This document shows positions 44,588-51,054 of a stretch of 51,054 nucleotides of DNA, in pieces (position 1 is the first letter of the stretch; every line of letters starts with the position of its first letter). The DNA is taken from contig RFGF01000129.1 of NCBI GenBank assembly GCA_003695915.1, forward strand, positions 1-51,054. Direction: 5' to 3'. Source of the stretch: Nitrospirota bacterium (GTDB taxonomy: Bacteria; Nitrospirota; Nitrospiria; Nitrospirales; UBA8639). The position numbers and the translations under genes are program-made. The notes under the pieces are model-generated. The model saw only the letters and a list, made by a program, of their open reading frames with translations. It made no database searches and was not told the origin of the DNA.

Positions 44588-45070
44588 TCATTCGTAATGT
44601 CGACGATCCGAGCCTCGAATATACCGTTGGTATCTGGTTATTAAGGCGTGTTTTGTCCAGATGCCGCCCCCTATGACCATGACGATAAACACGAGCAGAA
44701 AGAGCAGACGCCGATCCTCCTCGGGTTGGCTCTGATATCGCCATTGGCCCGTGTCGGAGACCACAAGAGGTTGGCCTTGACGCATCCGGTGGGTGTTGCC
44801 GGATGGATCATCCAGTTCGAGCCATTCTACACACACTTGCATGGGGCGATCTCGGCCAACAACCGTTGCCCATCCCGTCCGCACGCAATACCCGGATTGC
44901 GGATCGTAAAATTCAGGAGCATTGAGAGCGACTTCGAGATCGATACCGCTGATCCATAAGCCGAGAAACAACAAACCGTTGCAGAACACAATCAGCACAA
45001 TCGTGATGACGGCTGCGAAACGTCGAACACGAGGATGTTGCGTACGAGGATAGTGCGCCGGCGCGTTCAC
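44588..45070 (-). CDS. Hypothetical membrane protein between glyS and ppdK
   Basis: A 160-aa protein with an N-terminal membrane helix (FAAVITIVLIVFCNGLLFLGLW) and a second near the C-terminus (LLFLLVFIVMVIGGGIW), enclosing a soluble part with two cysteines (SGYCVRTGWATVVG and MQVCVEWLELDDP) that could form a disulphide outside the membrane. No family recognised. It sits in the glyS-ppdK gap on the same strand (99 bp and 104 bp spacings). Confidence 0.7.
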   Translation of the reverse strand: MNAPAHYPRTQHPRVRRFAAVITIVLIVFCNGLLFLGLWISGIDLEVALNAPEFYDPQSGYCVRTGWATVVGRDRPMQVCVEWLELDDPSGNTHRMRQGQPLVVSDTGQWRYQSQPEEDRRLLFLLVFIVMVIGGGIWTKHALITRYQRYIRGSDRRHYE

Positions 45071-45169
45071 GGATCGAGAAACGGATCAAGAAAACCCCTT
45101 GAGCATTGCCTTTGTTTCCATTTTACACAGAAGAGACTCGGGAGCAATAGGGTTTGCGCATTTTATTCC

Positions 45170-47359
45170 TCAGGCCGTCGATTGAACGCGAGAAAAATCG
45201 GCAATCTTACCGAACAACCGATCGACAGCCGACAAGAGCGACAATCGATTGGCACGGATGACGGGATCATCGGCATTGACCAAGACTCCTGCAAAAAAAC
45301 CATCGATCGGCTCTTTCAGGGAAAGGAGAGCGAGAAGCGCCTTTTTATATTCCCGTCCTTCCAGGGCTGCGTCTATCTGTCGTGTCGCAGAATCAAGCGC
45401 TCGGTACAGCACACGTTCCGTCTCATGTTCAAACAAAGAGGGATCGACATCGGCTCCCGTCCATCGTTCCTTCTGCACGATTCGATGGGCCCGTTTAAAT
45501 CCGACTAAGAGCTGATCGAATGCCGGTTCCCCCGCAATTTCCTGAAGCGCGCACATGCGAGCCAAAAGATCGCCGAGGGAAAAGGAATCGGCATCACCCA
45601 AAGCCAAGACGGCCTCGATCAAATCTTCGCGGATACGGCGCACCGCCTGCGCATAAAATCGAAGGCGATCCATCACAAATGCCCGCACCTGCTTGCAGAC
45701 CTCGAGGCGATTCTCTGCTCCATACCCCTGTGCTTCGAGGATGTGGTGTGCTTGTTCCAATAGCCGTGCGAGGTCGAACGCCAGCCCTCGCTCGCAGAGA
45801 AGACGGACCAAGCCGTAAGCCGTTCGTCTAAGCCCAAAAGGGTCTTCCGAGCCAGACGGAATCAAGCCAACGCTAAAAAAGGCCGTTAACGTATCCACAC
45901 GATCAGCCACACCGAGCAGTACCCCTACCGGATTCTCGGGGACCGGATCATGCGGCCCTCGGGGTTCATAATGTTCCGCCAATGCACGACAGATGTCTTC
46001 GGGCTCTCCTTCCTCTCGTGCATATTCTCGCCCCATGATGCCTTGGAGAGACGGGAACTCCCCCACCATACCCGTCGTCAAATCCGCTTTGGCTAAATAC
46101 GCTGCCCGCTCGCACCGTTCTTTGAGATCGAGCCGCCCTACCAGTTCAGTAAGAGCGCCTACTAAGCTTTTGACTCGGATGGTTTTCTCGTAAAGCGACC
46201 CCAGCTTCTGATGAAAAACGATTCCGCGCAGGCGTTCCACTCGTTCTTCCAATCGACATTTGCGATCTTCGTGGAAAAAGAATTTTGCATCGTTGAGCCG
46301 CGCCGCCAACACGCGTTCGTGCCCTTTCCGAATCAGATCCAACTTCGTCGATTTGACGTTCGTAACCGCGATGAATCGTGGCAACAACCGCTCATCGGAT
46401 CCAACAAGGGAAAAATATCCTTGATGCTCTTTCATCGACGTGATCAGCACCTCCTGAGGCAACTCGAGATAGACCTCGTCGAACCGCCCCATCAGCGCCT
46501 GTGGCCATTCCACGCTAGAGACGGCTTGTTCGAGCAAGTCGTCGGCATGTTTGGCCAACACATGTCCGCGGACCCTGTGGGCAAGCTGGGTAAGTTGCGC
46601 ACGAATGATGCTCTCTCGTTCCACGGGATCGACGATCACTCCTGCCCGTTTCATGAGCGCCGGGTAGGCATAGGGGTCGTTTATCTCGATGAACTGTCTG
46701 CCGACTCGAGTCGAGCGCCGCCAAAACCGATGTCCGACAGTTAGGGCACCGGAGACGACCTCCCCCACGGTGAACCGAATCGGACGTGTCCCATGAAGGG
46801 CTACAATCCACCGTAGCGGACGAGCGAATCGCAAACGCGAGGCATCCCATCGCATGGACTTGGGAAAAGAAAGCCGTTGGATCAAAGCAGGCAACTGTTC
46901 GCGGAGAATGGTCAAGGTCGGCTGGCCAGGATCATCTTTGACAACGCATAGATACCATCCTTTGGCCGTTTCTTCGACTTGCAGAGCCTCGACCGGAACG
47001 CCATGGGCCTGAGCAAATCCTCTAGCCGCTTGTGTCGGCTGCCCACTGGCATCGTAGGCCGCTGATTTCGGCGGACCGAGCACACGTGAGGAGAGCGGTG
47101 TCTGGTGGGTCGCCAGTTGCTCGACGATCAAGGCCAAACGACGAAGCGTGCCGAGCGATCGGATCGAGGCATAAGACAATCGATGCTCTGTAAAAAACGA
47201 TTTGGCCAAATCGACCAGGTGCGTCAACGCCGGCTTGACGAAAGTCGCAGGGAGTTCTTCGACCCCGAGTTCCAACAAAAAGGGCGCGTGCCGGATGCGA
47301 GACGGGGGAGCCGGTCGTTTTGTAGCCTGTGAGCGTTTAGTGCGCGTAGAAGATGCCAT
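45170..47359 (-). CDS. glyS: Glycyl-tRNA synthetase beta subunit
   Basis: A 729-aa beta subunit of the bacterial alpha2-beta2 GlyRS. It begins after a basic leader (ASSTRTKRSQATKRPAPPSR) with the family start LLELGVEELPATFVKPAL, continues with GPPKSAAYDASG-PTQAARGF and WPQALMGRF, then the HD-like and anticodon-binding-like C-terminal region (LLGVADRVDTLTAFFSVG, EDPFGLRRTAYGLVRLL and DGFFAGVLVNADDPVIRANRLSLL). The length is near the usual 690 plus the leader. ATG 47359 lies 31 bp after the glyQ stop; the upstream open frame up to 47458 lies in glyQ and is not used. Domain content is complete. Confidence 0.97.
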   Translation of the reverse strand: MASSTRTKRSQATKRPAPPSRIRHAPFLLELGVEELPATFVKPALTHLVDLAKSFFTEHRLSYASIRSLGTLRRLALIVEQLATHQTPLSSRVLGPPKSAAYDASGQPTQAARGFAQAHGVPVEALQVEETAKGWYLCVVKDDPGQPTLTILREQLPALIQRLSFPKSMRWDASRLRFARPLRWIVALHGTRPIRFTVGEVVSGALTVGHRFWRRSTRVGRQFIEINDPYAYPALMKRAGVIVDPVERESIIRAQLTQLAHRVRGHVLAKHADDLLEQAVSSVEWPQALMGRFDEVYLELPQEVLITSMKEHQGYFSLVGSDERLLPRFIAVTNVKSTKLDLIRKGHERVLAARLNDAKFFFHEDRKCRLEERVERLRGIVFHQKLGSLYEKTIRVKSLVGALTELVGRLDLKERCERAAYLAKADLTTGMVGEFPSLQGIMGREYAREEGEPEDICRALAEHYEPRGPHDPVPENPVGVLLGVADRVDTLTAFFSVGLIPSGSEDPFGLRRTAYGLVRLLCERGLAFDLARLLEQAHHILEAQGYGAENRLEVCKQVRAFVMDRLRFYAQAVRRIREDLIEAVLALGDADSFSLGDLLARMCALQEIAGEPAFDQLLVGFKRAHRIVQKERWTGADVDPSLFEHETERVLYRALDSATRQIDAALEGREYKKALLALLSLKEPIDGFFAGVLVNADDPVIRANRLSLLSAVDRLFGKIADFSRVQSTA

Positions 47360-47390
47360 CTTGTCAGAGTCACAGCTGCAAACTATCGTC

Positions 47391-48344
47391 TCAAGCCACA
47401 GCCGCTTTCCTTCGTTTTCGCACCTTCGGCGCGGTTGGGTGCGAGGGTTGAAGGGCAAGGAGTGGGAATCCTTTGGCTTCTCGTTGCTTCACATATGCCT
47501 CTGCACACTTCCGAGCGAGTCCGCGAACACGGGCAATATATTCAGTCCGCTCTGCCACACTGATCGCACCGCGCGCATCGATCAGATTAAAAATGTGGGA
47601 AATCTTCATGCAATAATCGTAGGCCGGCAGCACAAGATCGCGTTCGATCAATCGATGGCCTTCCGCCTCGAACGCCGTAAAGGTCGCAAATAGCATATCG
47701 ACATCGGAGGCATCAAAATTATAGGTGGAAAACTGCACTTCTGCATCGTGATACAATTCCCCATACCGAATCGCATCTCCCCAACGGATCTCAAAGACGT
47801 TATCCACCTCTTGAATATACATGGCAATGCGCTCGACCCCATACGTTAGCTCGACCATCACGGGATCCACCTCTAATCCTCCGACCTCCTGAAAATAGGT
47901 AAACTGGGTGATCTCCATGCCATCCAACCGCACCTCCCACCCCAAACCCCAAGCTCCCAGCGTCGGCGATTCCCAATCATCCTGCACAAACTGAATGTCA
48001 TGTTGAGCCAAATCGATACCCAAGTGAGCAAGGCTTTCCAAATATAAATCCTGAGAATTGGCTGGTGCCGGTTTGAGAACCACTTGGTATTGAAAATAGT
48101 GTTGGAGACGATTAGGGTTTTCTCCGTACCGACCATCCGTCGGTCGGCGACAGGGCTCTACGTAGGCAGCCCGCCAGGGTTCCGGTCCGAGCGCTCGCAG
48201 AAATGTGGCGGGATTAAAAGTTCCGGCTCCTTTCTCCGTATCATAAGGGTGAACCAGAAGACAACCGTGGCGTGCCCAAAATTGATGGAGTGAAAGGATC
48301 AGCTGTTGGAAGGTCACCGACGCGTCTCCCCGTTTCCGGGGCAT
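47391..48344 (-). CDS. glyQ: Glycyl-tRNA synthetase alpha subunit
   Basis: A 317-aa class II catalytic subunit. Recognised by [103 protein letters not shown] and [10 protein letters not shown]. All class II motifs are present. The C-terminus has a short basic extension ([11 protein letters not shown]) beyond the usual end. ATG 48344 is preferred over GTG 48362. Together with glyS it forms the bacterial-type heterotetramer. First gene of the minus-strand block to ribD. Confidence 0.97.
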   Translation of the reverse strand: MPRKRGDASVTFQQLILSLHQFWARHGCLLVHPYDTEKGAGTFNPATFLRALGPEPWRAAYVEPCRRPTDGRYGENPNRLQHYFQYQVVLKPAPANSQDLYLESLAHLGIDLAQHDIQFVQDDWESPTLGAWGLGWEVRLDGMEITQFTYFQEVGGLEVDPVMVELTYGVERIAMYIQEVDNVFEIRWGDAIRYGELYHDAEVQFSTYNFDASDVDMLFATFTAFEAEGHRLIERDLVLPAYDYCMKISHIFNLIDARGAISVAERTEYIARVRGLARKCAEAYVKQREAKGFPLLALQPSHPTAPKVRKRRKAAVA

Positions 48345-48503
48345 TTTTCTACCCGATTGCACCTCAAATCAACATGGTACTGAGTATAACTCTGCACGAT
48401 CGTTAAGGAATTCCATGGCGAACCCTAGCAACAACCTCTCGCCAAGGTCAAGGCAAGTGCAGGGGCTAGTCCTTGATGCTCGTGAGGCACCGACAAAAAA
48501 TGT

Positions 48504-48534
48504 AAGAGCGCATCTTGTTTTTTGATGAGCGCTT
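48504..48534. promoter_or_regulatory. Imperfect inverted repeat over a predicted promoter
   Basis: AAGAGCGCATC (48504-48514) and GATGAGCGCTT (48524-48534) pair at 9 of 11 positions around a TTGTTTTTT spacer. The -35 element of the promoter below lies in that spacer and the right arm lies in the spacer between -35 and -10, so a bound dimeric regulator would block RNA polymerase. Purely structural inference. Confidence 0.4.
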
Positions 48535-48543
48535 GATTATATT
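48515..48543 (+). promoter_or_regulatory. Predicted promoter of the small lipoprotein gene
   Basis: -35 TTGTTT (48515-48520), 17-bp spacer, -10 TATATT (48538-48543, five of six consensus). The start codon lies 36 bp further on, after a GAGGAGG site. Confidence 0.45.
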
Positions 48544-48579
48544 TGCGCTCCGTCAACCATTTGAGGAGGAATCAAACTC

Positions 48580-48888
48580 ATGAAGACAACAGCGGGTTTC
48601 TTTGTCGTTGCATTGAGTGTCGTCGTATTCTCGGCCGGCTGCGAAACATATCTGAAGATGGGTCAAGGGGCTGGAACAACCAGCGAACCAGCCGCCGTCG
48701 AATCTCGTGATGCTACATCGCTGACCGGCCCAAATCGGCCGGCTTCGGGAACATTCGGCGATACATTGGAAGCCTGTCTCGCACGGATTCCTGCCGACGC
48801 TTCAGCAGCTCAACGCATGTTGGCCGAAGATACCTGCCGCCGAAATGCCGAACGGCAACGGCCAATCGAATTGGTTCCTGGTCCATAA
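48580..48888 (+). CDS. Small lipoprotein of unknown function
   Basis: A 102-aa protein with a signal peptide ending in a lipobox (VVFSAGC) and a good GAGGAGG site upstream. The mature part is short: a Gly/Thr/Ser-rich linker, then a helix with two cysteines (LEACLARIPADASAAQRMLAEDTC) that could form a disulphide. No family recognised. Its promoter and a dyad lie directly upstream. Confidence 0.85.
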   Translation: MKTTAGFFVVALSVVVFSAGCETYLKMGQGAGTTSEPAAVESRDATSLTGPNRPASGTFGDTLEACLARIPADASAAQRMLAEDTCRRNAERQRPIELVPGP

Positions 48889-49059
48889 TCATCCTCTCAG
48901 AGGCCTCCGAATCGCGAGACGATCGACGAGGCCTCATGTAAGCTCGTCATCCTGCTCGTCATCCCGATTGAGCCCATCGTTTGTGTTCATTGAACGTGCA
49001 ACATGGCAGCTCTATTTGCGAACCGCGCTTGTACAGCGCGACGCTGAGCCAAAATGTCC

Positions 49060-49599
49060 TCAGCTCTCCCGAGCCTTCACGATCATAACTCCTTCCATCC
49101 CGGCATGTCCCTTGATCCAACAACGAAAGGCGTACACGCCTGCCCGAGGCTCAAGTATAAACCTCACCGTTTCGCCCGGATGAATCACAATTGCCTCCCC
49201 GTCTTGCACAGACAGATCTTCAGAAAGCCCTTGCACACGATGTGCAGACGTCAGAAGCAGCGGGGCGTGAAATGTATGGGGTTCATGGCCTTGATTTCTC
49301 AAGACGAATCGGATCCGTTGCCCTTCGGTCACTTCTAAGAAAGAAGGAATAAACCGAAACTCTTGAGCCGTAATTTCCAGTGTGCGGTCCTGTCCCGTGC
49401 AGCTTCCGCACACCAGCATCGGCAGGGCGAATAGAAAGAACAAGCATCTTGACCAAATCCCGTTACTACGAGTAACCCGATCCCTCTTCGCACAAAAGAA
49501 AGAACCGTTCGATTCCTCCTCGCCGGTGGGACAATGGCCATTCTTGGGCGCTGAGAGGTAGGGATCACATTTCTTGACAGGCCGTCTCTTCCTTCTCAC
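49060..49599 (-). CDS. Cupredoxin-domain exported protein
   Basis: A 179-aa frame whose C-terminal 110 residues form a cupredoxin: EFRFIPSFLEVTEGQRIRFVLRN, HEPHTFH (first Cu His), GETVRFILEPRAGVYAFRC, and C-x4-H-x2-M (CWIKGHAGM) supplying the remaining type-1 copper ligands. It therefore looks like a blue-copper electron-transfer or copper-binding protein in the periplasm. A hydrophobic segment (CLFFLFALPMLVCGSC) precedes the domain and may be a signal peptide. The N-terminal start is uncertain: the frame opens at GTG 49599 but the first 45 residues are polar and unusual, and no better ATG exists; a TTG near the hydrophobic segment is possible. Confidence 0.8.
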   Translation of the reverse strand: MRRKRRPVKKCDPYLSAPKNGHCPTGEEESNGSFFCAKRDRVTRSNGIWSRCLFFLFALPMLVCGSCTGQDRTLEITAQEFRFIPSFLEVTEGQRIRFVLRNQGHEPHTFHAPLLLTSAHRVQGLSEDLSVQDGEAIVIHPGETVRFILEPRAGVYAFRCWIKGHAGMEGVMIVKARES

Positions 49600-49628
49600 A
49601 ATCTAACTAACCATCTAACCATCTAGCC

Positions 49629-50597
49629 ATGCCTTCATTGCCAATCATCGTGCTTCGCGACATTCGCTTTACGGAATCGCATGGCGTGAGAGAGGGGGAA
49701 CGTTCCCACAGTCAATGGATCGCGGTAGATCTGGAACTCACACCCCTGATGGATCAGACTCTCGTCACCGATAATTTGGTTGATACGATTGACTATGCCC
49801 AGGTCGCTTCCCGTGTTCACAGTATCGGCACTCACCGTACCTTTCATCGTCTGGAAGCGCTTGCCCGCGAAATTCGGGATACCTTACTCGCTGAATTTGC
49901 CATCTCATCAGTAAGTCTCTTTGTCAGAAAATTGGCTCCTCCCATTCCCACTATCCATGATTGCATAGGCGTTCGATTGATCGGTACTCGCGACATGGCA
50001 TGCGGCTCTCACGCGAGTCCCCATGTCCCTTCTCTCGAGCCCGCTCGTTTTCTCATTGAACAACAACACCGTTTTCGGCAAGGCCGCATACTCGATCTCG
50101 CTGCCGGATACGGACGGCATACGCTGTACCTGGCTCAACGAGGGTGTTCGGTAGTCGCTATCGATCGCGATCCCGAGGCCCTGAAGACCATCGCCGAGCG
50201 AGCGCGACAACAATCTTTGGATGCCATCACCGTTCGGCAACAAGATTTGGAACAGCATGCGGTGGTCAACCCAGAAATGTTCGGTAAGGAAACGTTCGAT
50301 GGCATTATCGTCTTTTTTTATTTATATCGCCCGCTGTTCCCAGCGCTCATAACCGCCTTGAAGCCGGGTGGCATCTTGCTGTACGAAACGTTTTTGATCG
50401 ACAATCACCTTCGCCGACACCATCCCCGTCGGAAAGAATTTTGCCTCGACCATAATGAACTGCTCTCCCTTGTCGGAGAGTTGAGAATCGTTCATTACGA
50501 TGAAGGTGAACACGTCATACAGGGAGACGATCAGACCGCTTTTACCGCCCGGTTGGTCGCCGAAAAACCCGTTCCTTCTGGTGATGACACGCCTTGA
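49629..50597 (+). CDS. Fusion of dihydroneopterin aldolase (FolB) and a class I SAM methyltransferase
   Basis: A 322-aa two-domain protein. Residues 5-118 align with FolB: the loop GVREGER puts Glu24 at the position of the catalytic Glu22 of E. coli, with DTIDYAQVASRV, FHRLEALARE (second Glu) and VRKLAPPIP carrying the catalytic Lys (101). Residues 140-315 are a Rossmann methyltransferase: ILDLAAGYGRHTLYLA (motif I), VVAIDRDPEAL (acidic loop), FDGIIVFFYLYRP and LKPGGILLYETF. FolB normally ends near 120 aa. FolB cleaves dihydroneopterin in folate synthesis; the methyltransferase target is unknown. The PHP gene overlaps its 3' end. The fusion is in one frame without a break. Confidence 0.88.
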   Translation: MPSLPIIVLRDIRFTESHGVREGERSHSQWIAVDLELTPLMDQTLVTDNLVDTIDYAQVASRVHSIGTHRTFHRLEALAREIRDTLLAEFAISSVSLFVRKLAPPIPTIHDCIGVRLIGTRDMACGSHASPHVPSLEPARFLIEQQHRFRQGRILDLAAGYGRHTLYLAQRGCSVVAIDRDPEALKTIAERARQQSLDAITVRQQDLEQHAVVNPEMFGKETFDGIIVFFYLYRPLFPALITALKPGGILLYETFLIDNHLRRHHPRRKEFCLDHNELLSLVGELRIVHYDEGEHVIQGDDQTAFTARLVAEKPVPSGDDTP

Positions 50598-51054
50598 TCT
50601 CCATCTTCATACCTTCTATTCGGATGGCGATCGTTCGCCCGCCGAGGTCGTCGAACTGGCTCACCGTGCACAGGTCATGGCGATGGCGATTACCGACCAT
50701 GACAGCACCGCGGGCGTTGTCGAAGCCGTCACCGTCGGACAGCAAGTAGGCATCAAGGTCATCCCTGGTGTCGAAGTCAGCGCTCGCTACCAAGGAAAAG
50801 AAACGCATATTCTCGGGTACGGCATCGATCCAATGTATTTCCCGTTTCAAGAACGCCTGCGCTGGTTACGGGAGAGTCGTGTCAGGAGAGTTCGGGACAT
50901 CGTCGAACGGCTTCGTCACCTCGGCCTTTCGATTCAGTACGAAGATATCCAAACCGTCGCAGGCGCCGGCGCCATTGGACGGCCACACATCGCACAAGTT
51001 TTGCTCGATCGCGGATATGTGCACACAATCCATGAGGCCTTCGAGGCCTATCTC
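50584..51054 (+). CDS. PHP-domain phosphoesterase, N-terminal part (runs off the right edge)
   Basis: 157 codons visible. The PHP metal motifs are clear: LDLHLHTFYSDGDRSPAEVV at the very start, AMAITDHDSTAG, PGVEVSA and ETHILGYGID. This is the RnaAM/YciV family that removes phosphate from nucleotide ends or 3',5'-bisphosphates. ATG 50584 (with GTG 50581 directly before it) overlaps the FolB-methyltransferase gene by 14 bp, so the two are likely translated together. The C-terminal half lies outside the window. Confidence 0.88.
   Translation, partial: MTRLDLHLHTFYSDGDRSPAEVVELAHRAQVMAMAITDHDSTAGVVEAVTVGQQVGIKVIPGVEVSARYQGKETHILGYGIDPMYFPFQERLRWLRESRVRRVRDIVERLRHLGLSIQYEDIQTVAGAGAIGRPHIAQVLLDRGYVHTIHEAFEAYL

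Noticed and set aside
1-51054. Mobile elements or CRISPR arrays
   Set aside because: No transposase, integrase, terminal inverted repeats or regularly spaced direct repeats were seen on either strand.

Overview
The window is a bacterial chromosome segment of about 53% GC by eye, densely packed with mostly housekeeping genes. Gene content and arrangement (a glyQ-glyS-ppdK-ribD block, a DUF4301 protein, a multi-gene LPP20/LpoB-like lipoprotein cluster, many small secreted or lipobox-carrying proteins of unknown function, and a heme-oxygenase-like di-iron protein) best fit a Gram-negative of the Nitrospirota, probably a Nitrospira relative. No marker here proves this; it is inference. There are no rRNAs, insertion sequences, phage genes or CRISPR arrays. 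One tRNA (CAT anticodon) is present.

Layout. 1-5.7 kb: the 5' end of a glycogen/starch synthase, a divergent cation-efflux transporter, a PAP2 phosphatase, TatD nuclease, a YacP-like NYN protein, an AMIN/amidase cell-wall hydrolase, a 64-aa protein and ProC. 6.0-8.9 kb: a tandem pair of secreted HEAT-repeat paralogues plus a small exported protein. 9.0-12.9 kb (minus strand): a four-gene operon of LPP20, LpoB-like, COG3014-like TPR and LPP20 lipoproteins, which looks like one envelope system. 13.2-18.2 kb: a 56-aa protein, DUF4301, acetyl-CoA synthetase and a PflX-like radical SAM protein.

18.4-22.6 kb: a plus-strand cassette of flippase-like membrane protein, hexapeptide acyltransferase, acyl carrier protein, SDR reductase and AMP-dependent acyl ligase. 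It reads as a pathway that activates an acyl group, loads it on a carrier, reduces it and transfers it to an envelope glycan or lipid. The ligase reading frame is broken near its 3' end. 22.7-32.8 kb: a Sel1-repeat protein, full-length cobalamin-dependent methionine synthase (metH), several small conserved-looking proteins, a CADD/PqqC-like di-iron protein and a lipoprotein.

32.8-35.3 kb (minus strand): an oxidative-damage cluster of a MutY-like glycosylase lacking the C-terminal domain, a MutT-like NUDIX hydrolase, a GNAT acetyltransferase and a PolB-type 3'-5' exonuclease. 35.6-40.3 kb: an EAL-HDOD regulator, the tRNA, an orphan HPK7-type histidine kinase, an intergenic stretch with repeated ATCGATG motifs, a doubtful small secreted protein and an exported esterase. 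40.4-48.3 kb (minus strand): glyQ-glyS-membrane protein-ppdK-ribD. PpdK carries an inserted CxxC/CxxC knuckle and a basic tail whose stop codon overlaps the ribD start. 48.6-51.1 kb: a small lipoprotein with a dyad over its promoter, a cupredoxin, an unusual FolB-methyltransferase fusion, and the start of a PHP-domain phosphoesterase that overlaps it.

Most notable: the FolB-methyltransferase fusion, the modified PpdK, the acyl-activation cassette with its frameshift, the lipoprotein operon, and the orphan CADD-like protein.
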